Shown here piece after piece: positions 44,318 to 53,287 of a DNA stretch of 64,000 nt (position 1 is its first letter; every line of letters starts with the position of its first letter). The notes under the pieces were generated by a model. It was not told the DNA's origin. It made no database searches and saw only the letters and a program-made list of their open reading frames with translations. The position numbers were made by a program, and so were the translations under genes. The DNA comes from Bacteroidota bacterium (lineage in GTDB: Bacteria > Bacteroidota > Bacteroidia > Cytophagales > Cyclobacteriaceae), in NCBI GenBank assembly GCA_016191555.1, contig JACPVX010000018.1, positions 186,001 to 250,000 on the forward strand, in the 5' to 3' direction.

Positions 44318-44830
44318 ATGGAAAAGTCACGGTATGAAAAGATAAGTGTTGAGTTGTTTAGGAATGACTGGGTGGAATGCCCAACGTGTAAGTTTCTGTT
44401 TAATCTAAAAGACGCTCGTCAATGGTCAGGGTTAATCCATAAACGTTGCGGGCAGCGGTTGGAAATTGCGGGGCACAAAAATGAACTGACGTTTATCTGG
44501 TGCCTGGTAGCAAACATTTCGACCGATGATTCAAGTCGATTTAAGAAGGGAACGAAAGTTTATTTGTATCCTCCTTTATGGGGTGATGGGTATCAGTCAA
44601 TCAAAGTAATTGGAAAAGATAAGGAAACGAATAAGTTTATTGAGATAATTGTCAGCGAGAAAAAACTGACCAACTTCAAGGCAGTGAAGGTTACTAAGCC
44701 GGATATAATGTCACGATTCAGCAATCATTGGAATAACAACCCCGATTCCGTTGAACAAATGCATAAAATGGCAGAGGAGATGAATAAGAGAACGCTTGTG
44801 CGAGGTGGCGAAAGCTCGGCTATAAAATGA
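44318..44830 (+). CDS. Hypothetical protein with a possible zinc site
   Basis: 170 residues. ECPTCKFLFNL and HKRCGQRLEIAGH offer Cys, Cys, His and Cys ligands for a small zinc ribbon in the first 50 residues; the rest is a beta domain and an acidic helical tail. No family recognised. Confidence 0.55.
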   Translation: MEKSRYEKISVELFRNDWVECPTCKFLFNLKDARQWSGLIHKRCGQRLEIAGHKNELTFIWCLVANISTDDSSRFKKGTKVYLYPPLWGDGYQSIKVIGKDKETNKFIEIIVSEKKLTNFKAVKVTKPDIMSRFSNHWNNNPDSVEQMHKMAEEMNKRTLVRGGESSAIK

Positions 44831-44941
44831 AATCATTATGGTGAAATTCAGTCTCTACCAAGTCCCTAGCGCATCTATAAAAATTGTTTATCTGCAATGA
44901 GACTGACCAAAAAGTAGTAATCTTGCCTACAACATCTTGTT

Positions 44942-46090
44942 ATGCAATGGCTGAATAGCACCGGAATTGCCGTCTCCCTTTTCTTTATCCTTTTTCTTTT
45001 TGGTAAGAAGAATCGAAAACGTGCCGATTATCTATTAATACTCATCAATTTCCTGATAATTAGTTTTTTGGCTTTGGACATAGCCGTGCGGACGCACTTG
45101 TCTCCGCTGCTCTTATTCTTTCAAAACATTGCTCCCTACCTGCTCTTCCCGATATTCATCTTTTTTGCGATGGACACCGTTCAGGAAAATTACGGCAAAC
45201 GCTGGATGCTCTTGTTTATTCCGGTACTCTGCAGCGCCTGCTTTTTGATTGCTGACCTGTTTATCATTAACAGCTACGATGCGGCTGCACTTCAGAAATT
45301 GTATGAGACGCCACCGATCAGCTACCATATTATTTATAAAGGCAATCAAATTCTGTTTTTAGTTGCCCTGATTTGGTTGATCAAAAGATTGCGTCAATAC
45401 GCCCGCAACATCAAACAACAATTTTCATTTATCGACCCGATCCAATTGAGTTGGCTTACCCAAATCTCATGGGCGTACCTGGCGCTGATGGTGGTATCGA
45501 TTCTGATTTTTGTGATCTCCAATTTTCAATGGTTGCCCATCAACATCCATTCCGCCTACTCGATTGTCAGCTTGGGTGTCGTCTTGGCTGTATTTTATAT
45601 CAGCTATCATGGCATTCGTCAATACACGGTGGCGGAATATTATGGTCAAAAGGCGGCTGAAGAGATTCCGTTGGAAGAACCGGTACTAACAACTCCGGCA
45701 GCATCGCCTGAAAAATATAAAACGTCATCGCTCACCAATGCCGAGCAGGAAATGATCTACCAAAATCTGCTCCGGTTGTTTGAGGACAAAAAGGTATTTC
45801 TGGAAGCCAAACTTCAGTTACAGGAAGTGGCCGATGCACTGAACGTAACCACACACAACCTTTCCCAAACCATCAACTCGATCACCGGGAAACCATTCTA
45901 CGATTTCGTGAACGGATATCGCGTCAAGCATTTGCAAAAACTGCTGGCGGACCCTGCGATGAAACGTTTTACCATTCTGGCGCTGGGGATGGATAGTGGC
46001 TTTAACTCGAAGGCTTCATTGAACCGCATATTTAAAGCGGAGACGGGTCTTTCGCCAAAAGAATACCAATTGCAAACCCTGGCGGCCTAG
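44942..46090 (+). CDS. AraC-family regulator with membrane-embedded N-terminus
   Basis: 382 residues: about seven membrane helices (5-225), then a cytoplasmic linker and a C-terminal AraC DNA-binding domain (about 275-378) with two helix-turn-helix parts, LQEVADALNVTTHNLSQTINSITGKPFYDFVNGYRV and FTILALGMDSGFNSKASLNRIFKAETGLSPKEYQ. It is a one-component membrane sensor typical of Bacteroidota. Likely target is the outer-membrane-protein gene just downstream, before which a 21-bp-spaced direct repeat lies. Confidence 0.9.
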   Translation: MQWLNSTGIAVSLFFILFLFGKKNRKRADYLLILINFLIISFLALDIAVRTHLSPLLLFFQNIAPYLLFPIFIFFAMDTVQENYGKRWMLLFIPVLCSACFLIADLFIINSYDAAALQKLYETPPISYHIIYKGNQILFLVALIWLIKRLRQYARNIKQQFSFIDPIQLSWLTQISWAYLALMVVSILIFVISNFQWLPINIHSAYSIVSLGVVLAVFYISYHGIRQYTVAEYYGQKAAEEIPLEEPVLTTPAASPEKYKTSSLTNAEQEMIYQNLLRLFEDKKVFLEAKLQLQEVADALNVTTHNLSQTINSITGKPFYDFVNGYRVKHLQKLLADPAMKRFTILALGMDSGFNSKASLNRIFKAETGLSPKEYQLQTLAA

Positions 46091-46124
46091 CGAAAAGGCC
46101 TCTTCTGGCCGAATCACCCCGAGT

Positions 46125-46155
46125 CACGTCTCATCTTCTCAAAAACACGTCTCAT
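46125..46155 (+). promoter_or_regulatory. AraC-type operator candidate (direct repeat, 21-bp spacing)
   Basis: CACGTCTCAT occurs at 46125-46134 and 46146-46155. Exact 10-base copies two helical turns apart on the same strand are the pattern bound by dimeric or bidentate AraC regulators. It lies between the AraC gene and the gene at 46233. A 7-bp hairpin CCTGATG/CATCAGG follows at 46189-46212. Confidence 0.6.
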
Positions 46156-46232
46156 GCGATCGTTTAAGGCGATTGGCACGACCCATTCCCTGATGTTTGT
46201 GCTGTCATCAGGACAAAAACCAAACAAACGTT

Positions 46233-46880
46233 ATGAAAACAAACAGAACAATCATCACCGGCATCTTTGCATTACTACTTTTTTCATTCATCGCGCAGGC
46301 GCAGAACGAGCCTGAAAAGAACCGATTCAGTTTAGTATTTGGCTTGAACCAACCTCTGGTACTCAGGGGTTTTAATGTGGAAGGTAACTACTGGATGAAA
46401 AACTGGGTGATTGACTATTCGCACGGCTTTAACTTACATGCCGATGGGAAAGCTATTGCCGATGAGTACGATCGCCAAAAAGTGAATTTTAAAATTACCC
46501 ATTCACTGGGCCTTGGAATTGGCTATCGATTTACGAAATCATTCAACCTTCGCTTGGAGCCCAAACTGCACATCTACGAAACGTATTACGAAGGTCAAGA
46601 CCAATCAAGCGCCACTAGTTTGGTCAACTTTCATACGGTTACGCTCGGGCTGGGAGCCTATTATCGGTGGATGCCCTTTGAGAAGAAAGAAGGGTTTGCA
46701 AAAGGTATCACGATTGTGCCCAGCATTCGCTACTGGTATAAAGTGGACAGCTCATTGCCGAACGATCAGCACGCATACTTCAACACACTCACCAATCAAA
46801 ATGAAATACTCAAAGCTCCGAACATCGGTGCTGCCAATACGCCTTGGATCATCAACGTAAGTGTCGGCTACACATTCTAG
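46233..46880 (+). CDS. Outer-membrane beta-barrel protein
   Basis: 215 residues from ATG 46233, signal peptide about 1-22 (LLLFSFIAQAQ). The mature part alternates hydrophobic and polar residues, with an aromatic C-terminal strand ending NVSVGYTF, the mark of an outer-membrane barrel of about eight strands. Located behind the AraC gene and its candidate operator, so probably its regulated target. Confidence 0.75.
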   Translation: MKTNRTIITGIFALLLFSFIAQAQNEPEKNRFSLVFGLNQPLVLRGFNVEGNYWMKNWVIDYSHGFNLHADGKAIADEYDRQKVNFKITHSLGLGIGYRFTKSFNLRLEPKLHIYETYYEGQDQSSATSLVNFHTVTLGLGAYYRWMPFEKKEGFAKGITIVPSIRYWYKVDSSLPNDQHAYFNTLTNQNEILKAPNIGAANTPWIINVSVGYTF

Positions 46881-47038
46881 TGAGATAGCAGATCTATGTT
46901 TTTGAAGCCTCTGAAGACCAAATGGTGATCAGCGGCTTTATCTTGTGTTTACGCTGCGTTAAGTTAATCAGGTTTGATACACCTGTATGGACAACCAAAG
47001 AACGAGAGCATTCGTTATTCCAGATTAAAAAAACAGAA

Positions 47039-47554
47039 ATGAAAAAAATAACATCACGGAAAGAATTCTTAACGAAAAGCATTCTTTTTACTTCGGGGAT
47101 CATGGTTTCTTCGAAATTGCTCTATTCTCAAGATCAGGAGCCGCCCAAGGCAATTGACCCCACTATTGTAAACGAGTTTGTTAAAGTAGCTCATTCAGAC
47201 CTTGACAGGGTGAAAGAAATGCTAAAGGAGTATCCATTACTTTTAAACTCATCGTGGGATTGGGGAGGTGGCGATTTTGAGACAGCGCTTGGTGCTGCCG
47301 GGCATATGGGATTGAAAGAGACTGCCAACTTTCTGATCTCGCTGGGCGCACGCGCTGATATCTTTGTGTTAACCATGCTTGGAAAAACGGACCTTGTGAA
47401 AGCGACATTAAAGACGTACCCCAATCTTCTTAACTCAAAAGGACCGCATGGCTTTACCTTGTTGCACCACGCTGAAAAAGGAGGAAAGGACGGGGAAGCA
47501 CTAGCCAAGCATTTCCGCTCACTCGGGTTAACGGAAACATTCATCAAGCTGTAA
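47039..47554 (+). CDS. Exported ankyrin-repeat protein
   Basis: 171 residues from ATG 47039. The N-terminus (KKITSRKEFLTKSILFTSGIMVSSKLLYSQD) resembles an export signal. Three to four ankyrin-type repeats follow, e.g. DLDRVKEMLKEYPLLLNSSWDWGGGDFETALGAAGHMG and DLVKATLKTYPNLLNSKGPHGFTLLHHAEKGG. Probably a periplasmic binding scaffold. The frame reads open back to 46922 but that part is the previous gene's trailer. Confidence 0.75.
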   Translation: MKKITSRKEFLTKSILFTSGIMVSSKLLYSQDQEPPKAIDPTIVNEFVKVAHSDLDRVKEMLKEYPLLLNSSWDWGGGDFETALGAAGHMGLKETANFLISLGARADIFVLTMLGKTDLVKATLKTYPNLLNSKGPHGFTLLHHAEKGGKDGEALAKHFRSLGLTETFIKL

Positions 47555-47594
47555 TGGGCAAAAATTTTATCGATATTTGAATAATAGAGTTAAT

Positions 47595-48224
47595 ATGAAA
47601 TTATTCACACTGCTACTGCTCATTCACGTATCGTTTTTTGTTTCAGCACAAGATGCAGCTACTTCCTTTGATGGCCACCATTGGGAGGCACCCTACACGC
47701 TGCCGATACCAAAAGGCTGGAGCATCGAGCGGTTTTTAATACCGATCAGCTTTGCACCTCAAATTAACTATACAGGTGTTGAAGATATTCGCTTTACTCC
47801 GGGCTGGGCCGATGCCAAGAGTGACGAGTATTGGAGCTATGCGTTTTTATGGTATCTGGATGGTTCCGTAAAAATGGATGCGGCAACCGTTACGAATAAT
47901 TTGAAATACTATTACACGGGTTTGGTGAAAGTGAATGGTGGCGGTATTCCTGCTGACAAGATAATTCCGGTCTTTACTTCTTTTGCAGAAGTAAAGGCGG
48001 AAGCAGGAGATGTAAAAACATATGCAGGTACAGTCCGCATGCTCGACTACATGACGCAAAAACCAATTCTTTTGAATTGTAAAGTGCACCAGAAAATCTG
48101 CGATGGAGCCAACAAAACTTTTATGTTCCATGAATTATCACTACAACCGATGACGCATAAAGTGTGGAGCAGTCTGGATTTGTTATGGAAGGAGTTTATG
48201 TGTGATAAATCAAATCCAAAATAG
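47595..48224 (+). CDS. Secreted hypothetical protein
   Basis: 209 residues from ATG 47595 with a signal peptide (about 1-18, cut after FVSAQ). Contains WEAPYTLPIPKGWSIERFLIPISFAP and a series of aromatic strands. No recognised domain. Confidence 0.65.
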   Translation: MKLFTLLLLIHVSFFVSAQDAATSFDGHHWEAPYTLPIPKGWSIERFLIPISFAPQINYTGVEDIRFTPGWADAKSDEYWSYAFLWYLDGSVKMDAATVTNNLKYYYTGLVKVNGGGIPADKIIPVFTSFAEVKAEAGDVKTYAGTVRMLDYMTQKPILLNCKVHQKICDGANKTFMFHELSLQPMTHKVWSSLDLLWKEFMCDKSNPK

Positions 48225-48248
48225 TAAGAGTGACTATAAGATAGTACG

Positions 48249-48707
48249 ATGCGCAAGGTTCATATTAATATTTTAAGAAATACTCGTATGAAGAATATGG
48301 CGATAGGCTGCTTGCTCATCATATCGATATTTTTAGCGCAGTATTTTATATCTGTAAATGTTGACGAGGGACAAGCAACGGATTCGAATGCATCAATATT
48401 GATTTTTGTAGCTCCATTATTAATTATCGGAGCGTTGTTGTTTGTTCCATTTGCCCAAATCATCGAGTCGAAAGATGGTGAGTTGACGATGTTTTACCAG
48501 CTAGGTGCGCTTAGGCTGAGGCAGCGGAAATTAGGGAAGGTGAGAGAAATTCTATTAGAGCAAAACGAACTTCGATATTATTGTATTCGCATCCGAATGA
48601 GTACGGACGAGGTTTTGGAGATTGAGCAGCACCCAACGCTCGATTTCGCTACAATTCGTTTAGATGAATTTAAGTATTTACTAGAAGCAGCTGAACCAAA
48701 TAAGTAA
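48249..48707 (+). CDS. Hypothetical membrane protein
   Basis: 152 residues; two membrane helices (about 18-36 and 51-73) and a cytoplasmic basic C-terminal domain (LGALRLRQRKLGKVREILLEQNELRYYCIRIRM). ATG at 48249 or 48288 possible. Function unknown. Confidence 0.55.
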   Translation: MRKVHINILRNTRMKNMAIGCLLIISIFLAQYFISVNVDEGQATDSNASILIFVAPLLIIGALLFVPFAQIIESKDGELTMFYQLGALRLRQRKLGKVREILLEQNELRYYCIRIRMSTDEVLEIEQHPTLDFATIRLDEFKYLLEAAEPNK

Positions 48708-48712
48708 CATTC

Positions 48713-49813
48713 ATGTCCGTGAAAACAGTAACAGGTTTGATTTTCTTTTTGCTGATGACAAGTTGCACCTACAAATCAGACAACAATGAAGGAGCAAAGA
48801 AGAAATTAGATGGTGCTAGCTTTCCTGCCAAAGTGATGCGTGATGAAATGCTTTGGATGACCGAGAATTTGGATATCGCTATTGACAATTCGTTTTGTCC
48901 TAATGACAGTACATTTTGTAATACATATGGCCGCTTGTATACGTGGAAGGCGGCTATAGAAGGATGTCGTTCGTTGGGTGACGGATGGCGTTTGCCCACA
49001 AATGAAGAATGGCAAAGCATGGCCTGGCAATATGGTGGTATTGTGAATGATTCCAATGATGAGGGTAAGTCAGCCTATTTCAATTTGTCGGATGGCGGGA
49101 GCACAGGATTCAATGCATTGTTCGCAGGCAATCGTCAACCGAATGGTGAATATCAACGTGTGGGAGCGCATGGCTTTTATTGGACGTCAACGGAATCAGA
49201 TAGTACGGAAGCTTGGTTTTACAACTTTGCCAAAGAGGCAACCTTGTTAAATCATCACACGGGCAGTAAAGAGCGCGCTGTTTCGGTTCGGTGTATAAAG
49301 ACATTAGCAAGTTCGGAAAATGATAACAAGGGTACGATGCACTTTTCCAGCATTTATGATACACTGAGCAAAATAGATTTGCCCTTAACATGGACTCCGG
49401 ATGTATGGAGTGATTTATACATGAAGCATATTGAAAAGAACGGTATAGGACACGGAGATTTAACAACCGACCGGCCTTACGGAATGTTAGTGGACGATGA
49501 AAATTATAAAGGTGTCATATTTGTATCACCGGATGCGACCGGCTCTCCGGTATTAATCACATTCGATCGAAACGGAAAGGAAGTGGATGGCATGTGGCTG
49601 TTGGGCGATTGGGGAAATAATGATCCTAGCTTTGGAACGAGTGAGATTGTAACCATTGATAAAAACCGGAGGATTCACATGATCGATTCAGCGAGTAGCT
49701 GGGATTTGGATGAGACAGGCGATCGAATCGAATCAACAAAGAAGACCACGGTGCAAAATGAATGGTATCAAATTCTAAAGACAGGTGCCATTAAAAAGAT
49801 AAAGGAGAAGTAG
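48713..49813 (+). CDS. FISUMP-domain lipoprotein
   Basis: 366 residues. Lipobox at LLMTSC. The first half is a FISUMP (Fibrobacter major paralogous) domain: MLWMTENLDI, YGRLYTWKAAIEGCRSLGDGWRLPTNEEWQSM and GFYWTSTESDSTEAWFYNF, ending in RAVSVRCIK, about 45-195. The second half is a separate beta domain with no known name. Predicted surface lipoprotein. Five bases behind the preceding gene. Confidence 0.83.
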   Translation: MSVKTVTGLIFFLLMTSCTYKSDNNEGAKKKLDGASFPAKVMRDEMLWMTENLDIAIDNSFCPNDSTFCNTYGRLYTWKAAIEGCRSLGDGWRLPTNEEWQSMAWQYGGIVNDSNDEGKSAYFNLSDGGSTGFNALFAGNRQPNGEYQRVGAHGFYWTSTESDSTEAWFYNFAKEATLLNHHTGSKERAVSVRCIKTLASSENDNKGTMHFSSIYDTLSKIDLPLTWTPDVWSDLYMKHIEKNGIGHGDLTTDRPYGMLVDDENYKGVIFVSPDATGSPVLITFDRNGKEVDGMWLLGDWGNNDPSFGTSEIVTIDKNRRIHMIDSASSWDLDETGDRIESTKKTTVQNEWYQILKTGAIKKIKEK

Positions 49814-49846
49814 TCCTCAATAAATGATGTAGCTTATTAAGTGTTT

Positions 49847-50213
49847 ATGTTTGACGAAGAGTTTTGTTTACATCTTGAATATGCAATTTCCGGTGCAATG
49901 TCTAAATCAGCTGATATTGATTGGAGGCGTTGCTGGTGTGATGGTGTTTTGCTTCCGGAAGATGAACATTCTTATTCAGCGGAACAACTTCTCGAAACCA
50001 AAGAATTGACCACGCAAGCGTGGATTGATGAAGGAAAAGAAGGAAAAAGTGCGAGGGCAATATCTGTATGAAATGCAGATACTCTTTGGCGATCAGTCGC
50101 TCGAAAAGATCAGACACAGAAAACGAATGGAAGATTGTTTGCCGATAGAAGGTGCTGATCATTGGATTTATCTGGATCGCGCCAAGCGATTTATTCAGGT
50201 TCGAATAGTATGA
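49847..50213 (+). pseudogene. Frameshifted small conserved protein
   Basis: Two frames together give one continuous protein: the first part runs from ATG 49847 to about WIDEGKEGK, the second continues KVRGQYLYEMQILFGDQSLEKIRHRKRMEDCLPIEGADHWIYLD to 50213. The shift lies in the A-run at 50044-50048, where one base appears to be missing. The joined protein of about 122 residues has the look of a small Bacteroidota family. Either a recent inactivating deletion or a sequencing error in a homopolymer. Confidence 0.65.
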
Positions 50214-50272
50214 TTGCTGAAAAATATTTTGTTAGATTGAATAACTTGCTGAGAATAAACTAAGCTAACTTC

Positions 50273-50638
50273 ATGAAAGTAGTCAGACATATAATTGCAG
50301 TCATCGTTGGTTACGCCACTTTTGTTGTAAGTGCGCTTTTGTTATTTAAATTCTCGGGAATCAAACCTCATGATGATCCTACGGTAGGTGTGATGGTTTT
50401 GACCGTTGCCGTTGGACTGGTGTTTTCTTTTTTAGGTGGTGTATTAGCGCAACTCATTTCGAAAGCAGGAAACTTGTGGCCCAATTATATCCTTGCAGTT
50501 ATTCTGGCTGGGTTTGCTACGTTTTCCTTGCTACAATCTTCCGGCAATCATTATACTCAAATCGCTGCCATATTTTTGTTCGCTCCCGCCTCGCTGGTGG
50601 GCGGATGGGTTTTAATTCGAAGAAAGACTGAACCGTAA
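50273..50638 (+). CDS. Small four-helix membrane protein
   Basis: 121 residues made of four membrane helices (about 6-26, 38-62, 70-88, 92-114). Gly-rich GLVFSFLGGVLAQLISKAG in the second. No charged pore or motif to name a transport role. Function unknown. Confidence 0.6.
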   Translation: MKVVRHIIAVIVGYATFVVSALLLFKFSGIKPHDDPTVGVMVLTVAVGLVFSFLGGVLAQLISKAGNLWPNYILAVILAGFATFSLLQSSGNHYTQIAAIFLFAPASLVGGWVLIRRKTEP

Positions 50639-50652
50639 GGTAGCCTGCGATT

Positions 50653-51297
50653 ATGAAGGTTGACCACATTTTTATTTTTACGGACAATCATGGAAAAGTA
50701 GCCGATCGGCTCGTTGAGTTTGGATGGGTGGAAGGAAGCAGCCGAATACATGCCGGACAAGGAACAACGAATCGTAAATTTTATTTTGAGAACTTTTTCC
50801 TCGAAGTACTTTGGGTCCACAATCCGGAGGAACTACTTAGTCCGTTGACCAAACCAACGGGTCTATGGAAAAGAGCAAATCATCAAGATAATAACACTTC
50901 GCCTTTTGGACTTTGTTTAGTGAATACAGAAGATACCGATGCGCTGTTTGTCAATGCGTATACGTATCAGCCGATTTACTTTCCATCGGGTTTAGGGTTG
51001 GATGTCATCCAACAGGATAACAATCGCGATTTGCCATGGACCTTCCGACTTCCATTTAAGGGGCAGCAAAAGAATGTGACAGAGCCAATAATCCATCCCA
51101 ACGGAATTCGCGTGTTAACCAACACACTTTTTGAATATCAATCGCAAACTGACAATTCCTTTGTTGATCACTTTACGAATGAGCAGTCGATACATTTTGA
51201 GAACTCCACTCGCAATTGGCTGACATTAACTTTTGATGATGGGATCACGGGAAGAACGACCCATTTTACGGAACTTCAATTGACCATTATTTACTGA
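50653..51297 (+). CDS. Glyoxalase/VOC-like protein
   Basis: 214 residues. MKVDHIFIFTDNHGKVADRLVEFGWVEGSSRIHAGQGTTNRKFYFENFFLEVLWV is the first beta-alpha-beta-beta-beta unit of a VOC fold, with His5 and Glu (FLEVLWV) as possible metal ligands; a second unit follows. Likely a dioxygenase, isomerase or binding protein; the reaction cannot be told. Confidence 0.72.
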   Translation: MKVDHIFIFTDNHGKVADRLVEFGWVEGSSRIHAGQGTTNRKFYFENFFLEVLWVHNPEELLSPLTKPTGLWKRANHQDNNTSPFGLCLVNTEDTDALFVNAYTYQPIYFPSGLGLDVIQQDNNRDLPWTFRLPFKGQQKNVTEPIIHPNGIRVLTNTLFEYQSQTDNSFVDHFTNEQSIHFENSTRNWLTLTFDDGITGRTTHFTELQLTIIY

Positions 51298-51392
51298 TTA
51301 GCGGTCATCATTGGCTCTCGCTAAGGTTAGAATTGAGCCGGCCACACTTTTCTTCACATTGTTTTGTCACACCTGGCAGAAAGGCCCGTCTA

Positions 51393-52064
51393 ATGGACAA
51401 AACAATTATTATGAACTCTTTTCGAATCGCCCGCAAGTACATGGCTCTGGTCGGCATAGCCGTCATGACCATGGCATTTCAAGTAGCTCCTTATTCAATT
51501 TCTAACCATCAAAACTCATTATCGATGTCACAAACAAATCCAACAGTCGTCACCATTACCTATGTTAAAAAGCCGTGGTATGCATGGCGCTCGCTCGTAG
51601 TTAAGAAGTTTAAAGAATCCATTCCCGAGTACGAAGCGATTCCAGGATTACTTCAGAAGAATTATCATTTCACGGAAAACGATGGAAAATTTGGAGGTAT
51701 CTACCTATGGGCTAGTGAAGCCGAAGCGAAGGCGTGGTTTAATCCGAAGTGGTTTGAACGTGTGATAAAAACCTATGGCGAAGCAGGCGTGGTGGACTAC
51801 TATCAGATTATTCAATCGACTACCATTGCGAAGCATGAGCTAACAGGCGACTATTGGTCGGTCTTGCAATTAGGTAAAGCCCTTTCCATTCCTGAATCCA
51901 CACCGGGTCTGTTGCGCATCACACAAATCAAAAGCAAAGAGCAACTGGGCTCCGTTACTTTGTGGAAATCCAAAGAAGAAGCGAAGCAGTATTTCAGTCA
52001 GCAGAAAGGTGCGGGACAGATTTCATATTTTGATACTCCGGTGCTGATCGATAAATTAAAGTAA
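51393..52064 (+). CDS. ABM/YdhR-type monooxygenase-like protein
   Basis: 223 residues from ATG 51393, with a possible N-terminal hydrophobic segment (KYMALVGIAVMTMAFQVAPY). Two ferredoxin-like ABM repeats: TIAKHELTGDY links them, first with FKESIPEYEAIPGLLQKNYHFTENDGKFGGIYLWASEAEAKAWF, second with STPGLLRITQIKSKEQLGSVTLWKSKEEAKQYF. The fold is related to that of the CrtA-like protein at 32164. Twenty bases before the ECF sigma gene, so it could be part of a photo-oxidative unit. Confidence 0.72.
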   Translation: MDKTIIMNSFRIARKYMALVGIAVMTMAFQVAPYSISNHQNSLSMSQTNPTVVTITYVKKPWYAWRSLVVKKFKESIPEYEAIPGLLQKNYHFTENDGKFGGIYLWASEAEAKAWFNPKWFERVIKTYGEAGVVDYYQIIQSTTIAKHELTGDYWSVLQLGKALSIPESTPGLLRITQIKSKEQLGSVTLWKSKEEAKQYFSQQKGAGQISYFDTPVLIDKLK

Positions 52065-52084
52065 GGAAATCGTAACTTGACTTT

Positions 52085-52951
52085 ATGAATCTATCAGATA
52101 CTCACGGCAATCAAGACGACAGACAACTGGCCGAAGAGGCTGTGCTGGGAAATAAGCAATCGCTGGAGAAGTTGATTCAGCGTCATTATACATTTGTTTA
52201 TAACGTAGCACTCAAGTTGGTCGTTGATCCTTCCGATGCAGAAGACATCACGCAAGATGCGCTGGTGAAAGTGATCACCCATCTATCACAATTTAAAGGT
52301 GCGAGCTCATTTCGCACGTGGCTCTATCGCATCGTGGTGAATCATTTCCTTGACATGAAGCGCAGAAAGATGGAGGACGTGTATGTGCAGTTTTCTTCGC
52401 TGGTAGGAAATACAGCAGCCCTCGAAAACATTCGCGAAGAAGAAACCGTTGGCATCAGCGAAGAAGAAGTGGAAGAAACCCGATTGATGTGTACCACCGG
52501 CATGTTGATGTGCCTCACACGCGAGCAGCGACTGATTTATATTTTGGGCGATGTGTTTGAGATTGACCATACGGTAGGAGCGGAGCTGCTTTCCATTTCT
52601 CCGGATAACTTTCGTCAGCGACTGTCACGGACGCGCAGGGAGTTGCAACAGTTTATTCACAATCGCTGCGGATTGATCAATCCGGCCAATCCATGTCGCT
52701 GCCCGAAGAAGACACGCTTGTGGATTGATCAGGGATTGGTGAACAAAGAGAAACTGCAATTCAACACGCGGTATACGCAGCGCGTGAAAGATGTTGCCAA
52801 TGGATTTTGTGATGATGATGTGACAGTGGCCGTGGAACTTAAGGAGAAGTTGTATCAGAATCACCCGTATCAATCAGGCGCACGTGAAAAGCAATTCCTT
52901 TCAGATTTAATCACTCGTCCAGAATTGACGAAATACCTGAACTGGAATTAA
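52085..52951 (+). CDS. ECF sigma factor with Cys-bearing C-terminal extension
   Basis: 288 residues. Region 2 (YNVALKLVVDPSDAEDITQDALVKVITHLSQFKG; FRTWLYRIVVNHF) and region 4 (LTREQRLIYILGDVFEIDHTVGAELLSISPDNFRQRLSRTRRELQ) are normal. About 95 extra residues follow, starting with a cysteine patch (NRCGLINPANPCRCPKK) that could bind a metal or sense redox state. No anti-sigma gene is adjacent. The position among photolyase and rhodopsin genes suggests control of light or oxidative genes. The 3' end is part of a tandem duplication. Confidence 0.88.
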   Translation: MNLSDTHGNQDDRQLAEEAVLGNKQSLEKLIQRHYTFVYNVALKLVVDPSDAEDITQDALVKVITHLSQFKGASSFRTWLYRIVVNHFLDMKRRKMEDVYVQFSSLVGNTAALENIREEETVGISEEEVEETRLMCTTGMLMCLTREQRLIYILGDVFEIDHTVGAELLSISPDNFRQRLSRTRRELQQFIHNRCGLINPANPCRCPKKTRLWIDQGLVNKEKLQFNTRYTQRVKDVANGFCDDDVTVAVELKEKLYQNHPYQSGAREKQFLSDLITRPELTKYLNWN

Positions 52952-53287
52952 TTTTTATTTCAAAGGCGAGAATGCAAGTATATCCTTAGTGCCTCCGTGC
53001 CTTGGTGGTAAAAAATTAATGATTCGTCACGATTCGCTGCGCCATCTTCGGAAAGATGAGCCCATGAAACGGCAGCACCGAATACCAATTCCTTTCTGAT
53101 TTGATCACTCGTCCTGAATTGACGAAATACCTGAACTGGAATTAATTTTTATTTCAAAGGCGAGAATGCAAGTATATTCTTAGTGCCTCCGTGCCTTCGT
53201 GGTAAAAATGACCTAAACGTTTGTCACAATTCGCTGCGCCATCTTCGGAAAGATGAGCCCATGAAACGGCAGCACCGAATACCAATA
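52893..53287. repeat. 194-bp tandem duplication at a convergent gene junction
   Basis: Copy 1 starts at 52893, copy 2 at 53087. Each contains the last 20 codons of the sigma factor gene, the trailer (GCAAGTATAT..CTTAGTGCCTCCGTGCC) and the last codons of the opposing gene. The three base differences in the sigma-coding part (TCA/TCT, TTA/TTG, CCA/CCT) are all at silent third positions. Confidence 0.9.

Noticed and set aside
46174..46192. TTGGCACG resembling a sigma-54 promoter in the AraC downstream region
   Set aside because: The -12 GC is missing at the needed 10-base distance (the sequence continues ACCCATTCCC).
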